From contig LSRY02000065.1 in the NCBI GenBank assembly GCA_001643675.2, positions 349,565-413,564 on the forward strand: a DNA stretch of 64,000 nt, given 5' to 3'. Shown here piece by piece: positions 13,691-27,000 of the stretch. The number at the start of each line of letters is the position of its first letter. Positions within the stretch are counted from its first letter, which is position 1. The stretch comes from Monocercomonoides exilis. Lineage: Eukaryota; Preaxostyla; Oxymonadida; Polymastigidae. Below the pieces are notes generated by a model, which was given only the letters and a program-made list of their open reading frames with translations, did not search any database and was not told the origin of the DNA. Both the position numbers and the translations under genes were made by a program.

Positions 13691-14218
13691 TTTTTTCGCC
13701 CCTCACCCTCTTCACCCTCTCCCTCCCTCTCTCTCCCTCTCCCCCAGAACCATTATGATGACTCCCTCCGTGAATACACCAAAAGCATGGGCATACACGG
13801 CATCACCAAAGACGCCTCAGTCTGGCTGCGCATCGGAGAAATTCAGCTGAGCGAGCAAAAATTGAGCGAAAGCAAAGATGCATTTCTCCGGTCTGTGGCA
13901 GTGTGGAGGACGTGGAGGGGGCTTTTGGGCATTGGCGTGTGCTGCGTGTGGGAAGGGAACTATACAGACGCTGAAGACGCTTTATGTGCTGCTCATACCC
14001 ATAATGTGCATAGTGCTGAAGTGTGGGGTTATTTGGCGCTGCTGCTGAGTCTGTGCTCGCGCGCGGAAGAGGCGCTTATTGCGCTGTCGGAGGCATTGTC
14101 GCTTGGTTTTGCGGATGGAATGGTATTGTCAAGAGTAGCTCAACAGCTGGCAGAATTAGGATTTGTAGAAGAAACAGAAAAAATTAAGAATAGAATTCAG
14201 GCTGCCCAAGAAGAATAA
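4567..14218 (+). CDS. CFAP70: CFAP70-like axonemal protein
   Basis: Eight exons: 4567-4588, 4647-4726, 4803-5502, 5894-8287, 8479-12039, 12572-12723, 12947-13363, 13748-14218 (2,598 residues). The N-terminal 245 residues form a C2-like region: a conserved VNDCTRLKG/VGFEFGD start, then YDFITTF and a block ending in VSLLPF. This matches the order seen in CFAP70, a protein of the central part of motile axonemes implicated in outer-arm dynein function. Residues about 2020-2140 and 2390-2598 are TPRs (AEECFRRALHCNP; LGIGVCCVWEGNYTDAEDAL; AEVWGYLALLL), the CFAP70 C-terminal hallmark. Between them are some 1,700 residues of Ser-, Gln/Ser- and Glu/Lys-rich low complexity, making the protein more than twice the usual length. 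The ATG at 4567 was chosen because the tiny first exon joins in phase 1 to the C2-like frame. Exon 5's donor is the least certain junction. Confidence 0.85.
5550..5795 (+). repeat. intronic T/C microsatellite
   Basis: Near-perfect tandem units of about 10 bp (TTTTTTCTTT-type) fill most of the third intron of the CFAP70-like gene (5503-5893). Comparable polypyrimidine tracts fill the introns at 12040-12571, 12724-12946 and 13364-13747. These are the only long introns in the gene. Confidence 0.9.
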
Positions 14219-14418
14219 ATAAATAAAATAAAATCATTTCTAATGTTTTCATTACATTCGTTTTCTTTCATGTCTCAATTTCGTTCTTATATCCACGTCA
14301 CATTAAAAATTCATTTGTTTGAATGTACGTATGGCTTAGATCATTTTTGATCAATATATCAAAATAAAGACACCGTTAGCGTCTTATTGTCAGGTATTAA
14401 AGCTACTCTGACTATGCC

Positions 14419-17400
14419 ATGATAATAGACAAAGTAAAAGAAGACCAAATTAAGCACTATTGTCATGTTCTTGACAGTACTGCAGTTGGAAAAATCATGA
14501 ATGACGATTCAATTGCTGCTGTTAAGCATTTATCACACACAATTATTGACTGTGAAAAAACTGGAGATGATTCTCTTTTTGGGTTTGTTGGACATTTTGT
14601 TTCTTAAATTTTGAAAGCCTAGTTATTTTTTTATTTTGAAATTATATCTTTCCTTGCTTTTTTGTACAGGCTTATGGAAACAGCAATTTTCAAAAGTTTT
14701 AAAAATGTTCTTTCATCAAAATGTAATCCATCTTTCAAAATGGAAATTTTGCAATCTTTGAGCCTTATTGTACAAAACTTTAAACATGAGACATCTCTCC
14801 TGTATATTCTGTCTGGAAATAGAATAAATGATATTATACGGATTCCATTTGACTTCGGAAATCATGAAATGGTTTCATATTATGTATCAGTTTTAAGAGC
14901 GCTTGCATTTAAAATGACTTTAAAAAATATACCTCTGTTCTTTGTAGATGTATGCTCATTTTTTTTAAAAAAATTGTTCATTTCTTAATGCTAAATTATT
15001 TGATTCTATTTGCAGCAAGCTACTGTCCAACAATTCCCTGTCTTTATGCTGACTTTACGATTTTTCTCATATCCTGACAATCTCATCAAAACTGCTGTAA
15101 GAACGACATTACTCACCATCTTAAAACTATCTAAAGATGAAATAATCGACTACGCAATGAGCACTCAAAGTCAGTTTCTGTCAACTGTTTGCCTCTATCT
15201 GATGTGTCTCAGTTTTGACATCGCCGAGGCCGTCTCAATAAACTCCCCTCACAACGGCAGCTCAGCTTCATCTCTCCATTCATTCAAGCCATATTCGCTG
15301 AAAGTGTCTGAGTGCCTGTCTGTTTCGTCGCTTGTCCAGTCGCCTCAAACGCAGCACAGAACAGCTGTTATTCTGTCACTCACTCAGCAGGCGTATGCCA
15401 CTTCACCTCTTTCATTTCAAAAGGAAACGAACACACTCAACATGTCAAATAGCACTTCACGTTCGAATTCTTCTTCAACTGCTTCTTCTTCCTCGTCTTC
15501 TTCTTCCTCTTCTTCCTCTTCTTCTTCTGCCATTGCCTCCCACATGCGTTCATTAGACGATCTTCTTTCAGACTTCTCCGAAGCACTTCTCTTCATCTGT
15601 GACTTATACCGTCTCAATCATTTGGAATTTTCATATACCCTTTCTCGTCAGTTCCTATCTTTGTTCCTTATCCCTCTCATTCGACACTTCTGGATGTTCA
15701 ACCTGAAAGTGAAGGAGGAAGAAGAAGAAGGAGGAGGAGGAAGAGGAAGAGGAAGGGAAGGGAAAAAATTCAACATTGGACAGAAAATGAGAAATAGCAA
15801 GAAATTATCGCAATCACGTTCTGAGGCGAAGATGGAACCGTATCATCCATTTAACTCCTCTCCCTTTGGATACCCTGCTCCTTCTCTTCTCAACCGATCG
15901 GGGACTTATTCTTCTTCTTCTTCTTCTTCTTCCTTTTCGCCTTTTTCTTCTTCTCCTCATTTTTCTTCCTCTTCTCATTTTCCTTCTTCTTCTTCTCACT
16001 CTTCTCACTCTTCTTCTGCTTACTCTGTTTATTCTGCTCTTGTTCAGTCATCTCCGCCTCGTGTGGCAGCAGCAGGGGCAGCAACAAGGCCTGTTTCATA
16101 TTCATTGACAACATCTTCATTGCCATCTGTTGAGAGGAGGATGTCTGATTATGATGTGAGGAGTGGGTGGATTGATAGGAAGGGGAGAGAAGGAAGAGGA
16201 GAAATGAATAGAATGTTGCAGTGGGAGAGAGGGAAAGAAGAAGAAGAGGAAGATAAAAATGAGCATATGCAAAAGCAAAATGAACAAAAACGTAAAAAAC
16301 ATAATAAAAAAGAGAAGGGAAAAGGAAAAGGGAAAGGGAAAAAGGAAAAGGGGGAAGCGAATGATGATTTAGATTTTGATGATTTGTTCAGTTTGATTCG
16401 GAGTTACAATAAGAAAGAATCAGAAAGAAAACAAAAAAATGAAAAGAAGAAGAAGAAGAAGGAAGAGGAGGAGGAGGAGGAGGAGGGTGTTGACAATGAA
16501 GAAGGAGAAGGAAATGGAAGAGAAGGAAATGATGAAGAAGAAGAGGATGAGGAGGAAGAAGAAGAAGGCGAGGAAGATGAGGAAGGCGAAGAAGAAGAGG
16601 AAGAGGAAGAAGAAGATGATGATGATGATGAAGACGAGGAGGAGGAGGAAGAAGAAGAAGAAGAAACCGAAGACTCCAGCACAGATGATAAAAGAAAGCA
16701 CGTCAATGCAAGTGGCAAAAGGGAATTGAAAACTTCTGAAAGTTTTTGTCTCTTTGAAGCCAACAGCTCCTCTTCTGATTTTTCTTCTTCTCTGAAAAAT
16801 TCTGCTAAGTCAAAAAATTCCTTTTTCAGCAGCAAAACCGAAACGAATGCGAAAATGAAGCAAAACTCAGGGGCAATCAACCACACGCCATTTATCCCTC
16901 CATCTGTCTCTCTCTTTTTGTTCTCGATGATTTTGACTTCTCCTCTTCCCCCTGTGATTATCCATTCGTTATGCACTTTGCTATCATTTCCTACTAACCC
17001 ACTGAATTTGGGTTCGATTTCTCTTTCTTCTTTGTCTTCTTTATTTTTGTCATCATCATCATCTTCTTCTTCTTCTTCTTCATCTTCTTCATCTTCTTCA
17101 TCTTCATCATCATCATCTTCTTCTTCTTCCCCTTCATCTTCATTTTCTTCTTCTCCTCTTTCTTCTTCTTCTTCTTCTTCTCTTTCTTCTTCTCTTCCTC
17201 AATTGTTATGTCTCAGAGAAGATGCTGTTGACATCCTCCTTCCAATTTCTGCCAAGTCAAACGAATTTTTCAGCTGGTTTGCCATCAGAGAAGAATTCAA
17301 CAGCAAAAAGAAAGCGAAAATTGATATTCATACAAATCCCATTGAAACAAGGTTTTTCAGAGGCATTATGAAGGAAAAGAAGGAAATGGAAGAGTTTGAG

Positions 17401-18829
17401 AAGAAGAAGATGATTATGAAGAAGAAAACTTATTTGAATGGTTTTTGTGCTTCCGAAGAAGAAAAAACAAATTTTGGTGAAATAACATCATCATCTTCTT
17501 CTTCTTCTTCTTCTTCTTCTTCTTCATTGTCATCTTCTTCATTTCCTCTTCCATTCTCCCTCTTCCTCTCTTGCTTAGAAGAACAACATCTTCTTCCACC
17601 TCCTCTTCTTCCTGATATTTCTTCACCATTCTCTTCTTCTTCTTCTTTCTCTCTTTCTTCTTCTCCTTCTTCCTTGTCTGCCACTTCTTCTTCTCCTTCT
17701 CCTTTCTTCTTCTTCTCTTCTTCTTCGGATATTCCACCATTGCTCAAAAGATATTCAGTGATTGATGAGTCAAATGTGAATGAATGGAGTGTTGTTCAGT
17801 GTGTTTACAGGGAGAAGTGGAAGAAGATGGTTGAAGAAGCTATAGAAGGATGGAAGATGTGGTCTGGAGATAGAGGAGAAGGAGAAGGAGAAGGAGAGGA
17901 AGAGGAAAGAAAAGAAGAGGAAAATAAAGAAGGGAAAGAAGAAGAAGAAGAAGAAGAAGAAGAAGAAAAGGATAACAAAGAAGAAGAAAACAATAGAAAC
18001 ATAGAAGATCATGAAGGCAGCACAAAAAAAACTGAAAGGAAAGCAAATAGTGAGCCATCATTTTCATCATCACGTTCTTCTTCTTCTTCTTTTCCAATTT
18101 TGCCTTCGTTTTCTTCTAACTCCTCATCTCCTTCATCTTTCCATTCATTTTCTTCTTCCTCCTCCTCCTCTTCTCTTCTTCTTCTTCCTCTTCTTCGCAA
18201 AACTCCTCTTCGTGTGCTTGTTGGCATTCCTTCTGCTTCTTTCTTCAGAAGAGCATTTTTCGAGTCATTTTCTTTGCTTTCTTCTTCTTCTTCTTCTTCT
18301 TCTCTAATTTCATTGGCTTCTTATTCTTCTTCAATTAATTCTTCTTCTTCTTCTTCTCTTCCTCTTCCTCTTCCTTCTGTCTCTTCTGTCTGCTCCACCA
18401 TTCGCTCTTCTCCTCATCTGTGGCTGTCTCTTTCTGGCTCTTTCCTTTCGTTCATCAGCAGGCAGAGGAAAATCAGGAGAGAAGGAGCGGAGTATGTGTG
18501 GAGGGAGGAAGAGGAAGAGGAAGAGGAAGAAGAAGAAGGAAGGATGAAGAAGGAGAAGGGGAAAGGGAAAGGAAAGGAAAGAGAAAAAGAGAAGAAAGAA
18601 AAAGAAAAAGCAAAAGCAAAATATAGATCATATGATATGGATGATGAATATAACAGATTTAAAAGTGAATGGAGAAAGAGCATAAATGTGGAAGGAAGAA
18701 GAACGAAAAGAGGAGAAGGAGAAGGAGAAGAAGAAGAAGAAGATGGAGAAAAAGAGAAAATTGCAAATGTGATAAGAAACAGAATGAGTATGAATTTAGA
18801 GAGAAACAAGAACTATCAGTTTGGTTTGG

Positions 18830-18860
<31 letters not shown>

Positions 18861-19245
18861 ATTTGCTCCTTCTTCTTCTTCTCCTTCTCCTTCTTCTTCT
18901 TCTTCATATTCTTCCAATAACTTCCTCAATTCACCAACACACAGAGAAATTTCAAGTAAAACCGAAAATCTTCCATTGAATGAAGAATCCGTATTGCTGA
19001 TACCTCATTCTGCTGATGTCCCTCAAAACACAGAAAGAACTGTTAATTCTTCTCTTTCTTCTTCTTCTCTTTCTTCTTCTTCTCTTTCTTCTTCTTCTCC
19101 TCCTCCTCCTTCTCCTTCTCCGTTATCTTCTTCTTCTCCTTCTTCTTTATCTTTATCTTTGTCTTCTTCATCGTCTTCTCCTTTATCTTCTCCTTTATTT
19201 CCTTCCTCTTCCTCCTCTTCCTCTTCCTCATCATCATCATCATCC

Positions 19246-19276
<31 letters not shown>

Positions 19277-22200
19277 CTTCTTCCTTTACTTCTTCTTCTT
19301 CTTCTTCCTTTACTTCTTCTTCCTCTTCTTCCTCTTCTTCTCCTTCTCTTTCTTCTCTCCCTCTCACGTTCTCTTCATTGCAGCGTTCTCTTCTTCCTCC
19401 TTTTGTTCCTTCTCTTTCTCCTCCAATGCTTGTTTCATTGTTGTCTTTCATCATCAACAGACAGAAGAAGAAAGAGAAGGAGAAAGAGAAGAAGGAGAAA
19501 GAGAAAGAGAAAGAGAAAGAGAAAGAGAAAGAGAAAGAGAAAGAGAAAGAAGAGAATTTCAATAAAAAACAAGGAAATAACATAAAAATAAACACAAATA
19601 AAAAATCAGATGAAAATTCTGTTGGAAATGTGAATGAAGAAAATAATAATAATAATAATACTTTAGCATCAACATCTTCTTTTTCTTCTTCTTCTCTTCC
19701 TTTCTCCTCTTCCTCTTTCTCCTCCTCTTCTTTTGCTTCATGTCACAGCAATCTTTCGTCTATCCCTTCTTCTCTTCCTTTCTCCTCCTCCTCTTCTTCT
19801 TCTTCTTCATTGGAAGAGAAAGAGGTATCAAATGATGTGTGGGGTGAAGCACTTGTTGAAGGGATAAGAGAATTGGCAGATGTGGAAGGAATAAGAAGAA
19901 TTATTGAATGTGGAAGAAGAAGAAGAAGAAAAGAAATGGTGAAGAAGAAGAAGGAAGAAGAGGGAGAAGAGGGAGAAGAGGGAGAGGGAAAGGAGGAAGA
20001 GAAGGAAGAAGAAGAAGAAGAAACAATCAATAAACCTCCTCAAAGCATTAAACCTTCTCTGAATTTCGCATTAAGCTCCTTGTTTCAGAAAGATGAGTGG
20101 GAAATGGCTCTTCTTTCTCTCCATTCATCAAGCGATGTTTTGACACGGCTGTTTCAAAAATTCATAAGTCAAGAGCCAAATTCAGTTCCGATTGGATTCA
20201 CACATAATGTTGAGATGAATGGTAATAATGATAATGATAATTCGAATTTTGCTTCTTCTTCTCTTTCTTCTTCTTCTTCTTCTTCTTCTTCTTCTTCTTC
20301 TTCTTCTTCTTCTTCCTTCGAGAAAAACGAAAGGAAAGGAAAAGAATCTAAATTGGAAGCGAAGAGAAAGAAAGAAATAGAAAAGGCAAAGAAGAAAGAA
20401 GACAAGCGAACGAAACAACTGCAAAAACAAGATTCATCTTTAGCTTTACCTTCTTCTTCCTCTTCTTCTTCCTCCTCCTCCTCTTTCTCTTCTTCTTCTT
20501 CCTCCTCCTCCTCCTCCTCTACTTCCTCCAAACCTTCTTTTCCCCAGAAATTCAATGAATGCGAATGCAACTGCGAACTTAACTCAGGTTATTCTTCTTC
20601 TCATTCCTTGTGCTCTTCTTCTGTTGATGACACCCTCCCCATCGCTTCTTTCCTCTTTCTCTCTGCTCTCCTCCAAAACTCCTCTGTTCCTTTCCTCTTC
20701 TTATCTGAAATCGGATTGCTTCCTCATAAACGGCTGGCTTCAGTGAAATTCTGCAGAAAAAAGGAAGAGGGAAAAATTAAACCAGAAATTGAGTCTAATT
20801 TAGAGATAAAACAAGAATTGAATCAAAAACTTGAGAAAAAACTTGAAAAAAATCAAAAAATTTCGAATTTTATTCCATTTTCTTCTCCATCCAATCTGAA
20901 CAATGTTCTTTCTTCTCAACAACATCAACAGCATCTTCAACAACAAACAGAAAGCAATAAGTTTATTTCTCCGTTCGAGCCTGCTTCTATTTCTCCGGAG
21001 TTACAAATTTCTCCGTTTGCTCCTATTTCTCCGTTCGAGAACAAACAAAACTCCGATTTGTATCTCATTTTCCCTCCAATTCATCATTCACATCTTCACT
21101 CTGCTCCAACTCAAATATCTTCTTCTTCCTCTTCTTCTCATTCTTCTCCTCCTCCTACTTATTCTTCATCATCATCTTCTTCTTCTTCCTTCTCTTCTTC
21201 TCATCGTTCAATAGATTGTCCTCTTTCTCTCTCTCCAAATGACCCTCGTTCCATTCAAAAGCGCAATTCTTCCTCTTCTCCTTCTCCTCTCTCGGAGAAT
21301 TATGAAAGTGCTATTTCTCCGCCTCCAGAGCCTCTTCCGATGCAACTGCCTACACCTCTTTCTCCTTCTATTAATCTTCCTTCTTATGCTTCTTCCTCCT
21401 CTTCTTCCTCTTCCTCTCCTTCTTCTTTTCCTTCCTCTTCCCCAACATCTTCCATTTCACCTTCTTCGTTACCTTCTCCAGTTTCTCCGATTTCTCCTAT
21501 TTCTCCGAACTCTCCTTCTTCTTCTTCTCCTTCTCCTTCTCCTTCTTCTCCAACTTCTTTGCCTTCTTCTTTTGTTTCTCCTTCTGCTCATCCTCTTTCC
21601 TTCTCTAATTCTGCTGCTTCTTCTTCTCCTCTCCAACATCTGTCACCTCAAAGAATTGCTTCTTTTCCTCTCATTGATAGAGAACTTCTGTCATCTTCAT
21701 TATCTTCTTCTTCTAATTCTTCCTCCTCATCCTCGTTTTCTTCATTATCTTCTCCTTCTTCTTCTTCCTCTTCTTCTCCTTCTCCTTCTCCTTCTCTTCC
21801 TCTCAACACTTCAGAGCCTTCTCAATCAAACATGCCATTTCCATTGAATTCTTCGATATCTTCAGAAAAACTATCACCTCAATTGATGTCTGAGAAAGAA
21901 GCCAGAAATTCATTGCCTTCTAATTCTCCTCCTTCTTCTTCTTCACCTTCTTCATCATCATCATCATTTTCCTCTTCCTCTTCTTCTCCTTCCTCATCCT
22001 CCTCTTCTCCTTCCTCTTCTCCTCTCTTCCTCTCCTCTCCTCTTTCTCAAAGACACATTCATTCTGTTTTCGATGAAGCACAAGGATCAGCCAGAAGCAA
22101 TGCAATTGATGCAATTTCATCTGAAATGTTATCTTCTTCTTCTCTTTCTCTTTCCTCCTCCTCCTCCTCCTCTTCTTCTTCTTCTTCTTCTTCTTCTTCT

Positions 22201-24045
22201 TCTTCTTCTTCTTCTTCCTCTTCCTCTTCCTCTTCTTCTTCTTCTTCTTCTTCTTCTTCTTCTCTTTCTTCTTCTCTTTCTTCTTCTCTTTCTTCTTCTC
22301 TTTCTTCTTCTCGTCATCAACATCATCAATATAATAATAATAATAACGTTCAAGTGAAAAAACGTAATGAAACAAGAAACGAAAGATTTTCTTTAGCTTT
22401 TGACCCTTCTTTCTCTTCTTTTTATTCTTCTTTATCTTCTTCTTCTTCTTCTTCATTACCTCCTCCTCCTTCTTCTTCCTTGTTTGTTGATGCATCCAAT
22501 GGTGACATATTTGAACTTACCTCAGAAGGACAACTAACAAAAGAAGAGGAAGAAGAGGAACAAGAAGAAGAAGAAGAAGAAGAAGAAATAAAAGGAGAAA
22601 TAAAAGGAGATAAAGAAAGAGAGAGAGAAAGAGAAAGAGAAAGAGAAAGAGAAAGAGAAAGAGAAAGAAGAGAAAGAAGAGAAAGAAGAGAAAATCGAGA
22701 AAACAATGCAATTTCTAAGAATTCGTCAGAAAAGGAGAAGATGAGTGAAATCATGGCAGATGTGGAAGCGATTGAAGATGAAGAAGAAGATTGGAAAGAG
22801 TTTTGTTTGAAAGGTCATTATTATCGGTTTCCTCAGTGTGAAAGGAAGAAAGAGGAAAATATGGAAAATATAGAAGAAATAGGAAGAAATGAAGAAGAGA
22901 AAGGGAAAGGAAGAAGAAAAGAAAAGGAAAAAGCAAATAACAATAAATATGAAAATCAATCTGGAAATGAATATGAATGCCAGCACAATCACAAATATGA
23001 GTGCAAAAGCAATAATAAATGTAATGATGAAAATAAATATGAATACGAATACGAATACGAATACGAATACGAATACGAATACGACCCTCGCCTTGTCTCA
23101 TCCATTGTCGATTTCCTGTCAAATTCTGCTTCTTCTCTTTCTTCCTCTTACAAACATTCATCCAACAAAAATATTCACTTCCCTTTTGTTTCTCGAAGAT
23201 TGTCTTCTCTTTCGCTCGCTTTCTCAACACTGAGCCAGATTCTGGAGTTGACTGGTGTGGCGACACGAATTAGCAAAGAAAAGAAGAAGAAGAAGGAAGA
23301 GAAGAAGGAAGAAAAGGAGGAGGAGAAAGAGGATAAAGAGAAAGAGAAGAAAGGAGAAGAAGAAGAAAGAAAAGATGCTGTTGTTAAATGCTCTGATACT
23401 CAAACAACAGAAAAATCAAATACTGATTCATCAAAACCCAATCCTATTTCTCCGGCTTCTTCTATTTCTTCTATTTCTCCGATTTCTCCGAAGTCTTCAA
23501 TTTCTCCGCTTTCTCATCTTTCGTGGTGGCATAGCGACATTATACGCCATGCATATAATTCTCTTCTGTCGGTTGCAATCCAACTCATTTCTTCCTTTTC
23601 TGTCTGCTCTTTCTCTTCTTTCTCTTCTTCTTCTTCAGCGTCTTCCTCTTCTTCTTCCTCTTCTTCTTCTTTATCCTCTTCCTCCTCTCTTTCTTCTTCT
23701 GATTCTGATTCTATTTCTTTTCCTCCTCTATCTTCGCTCACTGAATCTTCTCCCCTTCATCCTAACACTCTTCTTCTTTCTTCTTCAGATTCAGGTTCTT
23801 CTTCTCTTTCTCCTCTTTCTTCCCTTTCTCATTCATCTCCTTCTTCTTCTTCTTCTTCCTCTCCTTCTCCTTCTCCTTCTTTGAATTGCCCTGATTCTTC
23901 CATCCAACGCACTTTTCGGTCATTTCAAACTTTTCTTTCTCCTTTCTTCCCTCTCTTAAGTGAATACATTCCTTCTGATTTCCTTCTTCCCCCTCCTCTT
24001 TCTTCTTCTTCCTCTTCCTCTTCTTCTTCTTCCTCTTCCTCTTCT

Positions 24046-24083
<38 letters not shown>

Positions 24084-27000
24084 TTCTTCAGATTGGAGCA
24101 CAACTGACATTGAGACTCTTCTCCTTCGCTCTTCTTTGATTGCTCCTTGCGAATCTGTCGACACTTGCTTTGATCTTGTTCCTATTCATGTCACTTCTTC
24201 TTCTTCTCTTTCTCCCTCTTCTTCTTCCTCTTCCTCTCTTCCTTCTTCTTCTTCTTCTTTATCTTCTTCTCTTCCTCCCTCTCCTCTTTCTTTCAGAACG
24301 AGTTCTTCTTCTCATCCAAATGAACAAAACGAAAGAAACAAGAACATCACATCTTCTCCTCTTTCTTTCTCTTCCACTGCTCAAATCTCTTCTTCTTCTT
24401 CTTCACCTTCTTCCTCCTCCTCTTCTTCTTCATCCTCCTCCTCTTCTTCTCCTTCTCCTTCTCCTTCCTCTTCTCCTCCTTCCTCTTCCTTCTCCTCTCC
24501 CTCTAACAAATCTTCTGCTCCTTCTCTTCATCCATCTCCTTTCCGCCAGCCTCAAACTTCTCTTATTCCTTCTGCTGAGCCTGTTTCCTCTCTCTCTTTC
24601 TCTTCTCTCTCTTCCATTTCTTCTCTTTCTTCTATTACTTCTTCTTCTCCTTCTTCCTCTTCCTCCTCTTCCTCTTCCTCTTCTCCTTCTTCTTCTTCTT
24701 CTCTTCCTCTTCCCATTCCTTTGAACTCTTCTCTTTCTCAACCTCTTCCTGTCATCCCTTCAGAATTAGGCGATTCTTCTCCTGTTCAACCTTTTTCTTC
24801 TCAAATTGGTCCTCTTCAAGGCCAACCTTCTTCTCTTCCTCTTCCTCTTCCTCTTTCTTCTTCTTCTTCTTCTTCTTCTTCTCATTCTCTTCCTCTTCCT
24901 CTCTCTCAAACACATACTCCTATTCAATCTCAATCTCAATCTCAATCTTTACCTCTTCCTCTTCCTCTCCCCCTCCCCCTCCCCCCTTCCACAGCAAGAC
25001 AATCAAAACATTTCCCTTTCTTCTCTTCCTTCTCATCCTTTCCATTCTCCTTCTCTTTCCATTGCTGAGTCCATCAGCTCCATTCTCTCTGACTCTTCGT
25101 TTGTTCTTATTCCTTCGCCAAAATACGGAAGCGATTCGCCCCATTCAATGAACACGCTATCAACTATTTCTTCTTCTTCTTCTTCTTCTTCAATGGATTC
25201 TTCTTCTTCCTCTTCCTCTTCTCCTCCCTCTTCCATTTCTTCTTCTTCTCTTTCCTCTTCTTCTTTATCTTTATCATCCTCCTCTTCTTCCTCCTCTTCC
25301 TCAATAATACCTTCTTCTTCCTCTTCCTCTTCTTCTTCTTCTTCATCATTGAATAGCAGTGCCTCTCTCATTCTCTCTGCTGCCACCACCCTTTCTCCTC
25401 TCTTGTCCAACTCTTCTTCCCTCCAATTTTCTGATCAAACAAACAGATTTCAACTTCCATTCGATGAAGAAGCAGAAAAGATGAAGAAGCAGTTGGAATT
25501 GGCTGCGAATAAACCAATCAATAAAAGGTTTAGATCTTATTCGTTTTCTCTTTCTCTTTCTTCTTCTCTTTCTCTTTCTCCTCCTCTTTCTTCTTCAATG
25601 CTGTTAAGAGAACATCATTATTTCTCTCTCTTCTCACCATCTTCTCATCTATTTCAATCAAATTATCAAAATTCTTCTTCTTCTCTTTCTTCTTCTCTTT
25701 CTTCTTCTTCTTCCTTTCTCCTCCACCAAGCCAAGCTCCAAGCCCCGCCAAAGCAGCAGTCTTCTCTTCCTCCTCTGCGTTTTCGCCTCCCTCTCAATGA
25801 AATTGAGGTGTTTCAGTCAATTTTTGGTTTTTTGGCTCTTTTGAAGCAGGCAGTGCATTCTCTGAGGGATTATAAGAATCAATGTGCAGAGATGGGGTTG
25901 GGGCTGAAAGAGAAGGAATTCGATGAGGAAGGAGGAAGAGGAAGAGGAAATGGAAAGAATGAAGAGAGAGAGAAGAAGGAGAAGAAGGAGAAGAAGAAGA
26001 AGGGTGAAAAAGAAGTGAACGAAAAGAGAGAAAAGAAAGAAAAAGGAGAGAAAGGAGAGAAAGGAGAGAAAGGAGAAAAAGGAGAAAAAGGAGAAAAAGA
26101 AGAAAAAGAAGAAAAAGAAGAAAAAGAAGAAAAAGAAGAAAAAGAAGAAAAAGAAGAAAAAGGAGAAAACAATAAAAATAATAAAGTTATTGAAAATAAT
26201 GAAACGTCTGTGAATGAGTTTGGTTCTGAACAGCAAATGGAAAAGAAGCAGAACAAACAAGACAATCCAATGAAATTGATCAACCCAATCAATTTAATCA
26301 AACATTCGCAGCATTCACAGAAGAAAGATGATGATGAAAATTCCATTCAAAAATTAAGCTCTTCTCAAAATGCCATTGAAAAGCAGATGAATAGCACATT
26401 GCCCCCAAAAGTTGGAGATGTTGTTCCTTTTGACTCTTCTTTCTTTCGAGTGATTTCGTTTGTCAATCAGAAGAAAACACCAATGTTTTTGCAAGTAACT
26501 GCGAAGTTTCTTATTTCATGGGTTCCGTTTGTTCAGGAGGAGGAAGAAGAGAAGGAGAAGAAGGAGAAGAAGGAGGAAGAAGGAAGAGAAACGAATTCAT
26601 TAAGAACAAATGTGATATTGGGTGGAGGTAATGGTGAATGCAATGTGTTTGCAGGTTCTTCTTCTTCTTTGTCTCCTTCATTATCGTTAACACCTGAAAA
26701 CATAAACTTCAAGAAAGAAAAAGAAGAGGACAAAAAAGTTGAAAAGGAAGAAAAAGAAGAAAAACAAGAAGAAGAAGAAAAAGAAGAAATCATTTCCAAC
26801 TGCAAAATCTATTTGAAATGCCGTTCGGTTCTTCCTCTTTCGAACCTTTCTCTTCTCTCCTGCACGCCAAACACACCAGATTTGCTTGTCTTGTCATTCT
26901 CTTCTGACTCCATCTGCATTCTCCGCCACCTCAACAGCGCTTCCGTTAAGCAAACATCTACAAATGCAACAAAGATGCATATGAATAGCATACCATGTCC

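Noticed and set aside
19023-19595. Long minus-strand frame rich in Glu/Asp
   Set aside because: It is the reverse complement of the poly-Ser coding repeats of the CLEC16A-like gene; it has no splice signals or domain and is explained by the TCT repeat.
22617-22690. Glu-Arg dipeptide run as an RNA-binding RS/RE domain
   Set aside because: It is a GAGAGA/AGAGAA repeat inside a long low-complexity region, with no RRM or other RNA-binding domain nearby.
19016-24724. Plus-strand poly-Leu frames that look like membrane proteins
   Set aside because: They are frame +1/+2 readings of the same TCT/CTT microsatellite exon; the conserved CLEC16A blocks are in the Ser frame.
26041-26170. Collagen-like Gly-Glu-Lys repeats
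   Set aside because: The third position is not proline-rich and the tract is a GGAGAA/GAAGAA microsatellite continuing into Glu-Glu-Lys; no collagen context.
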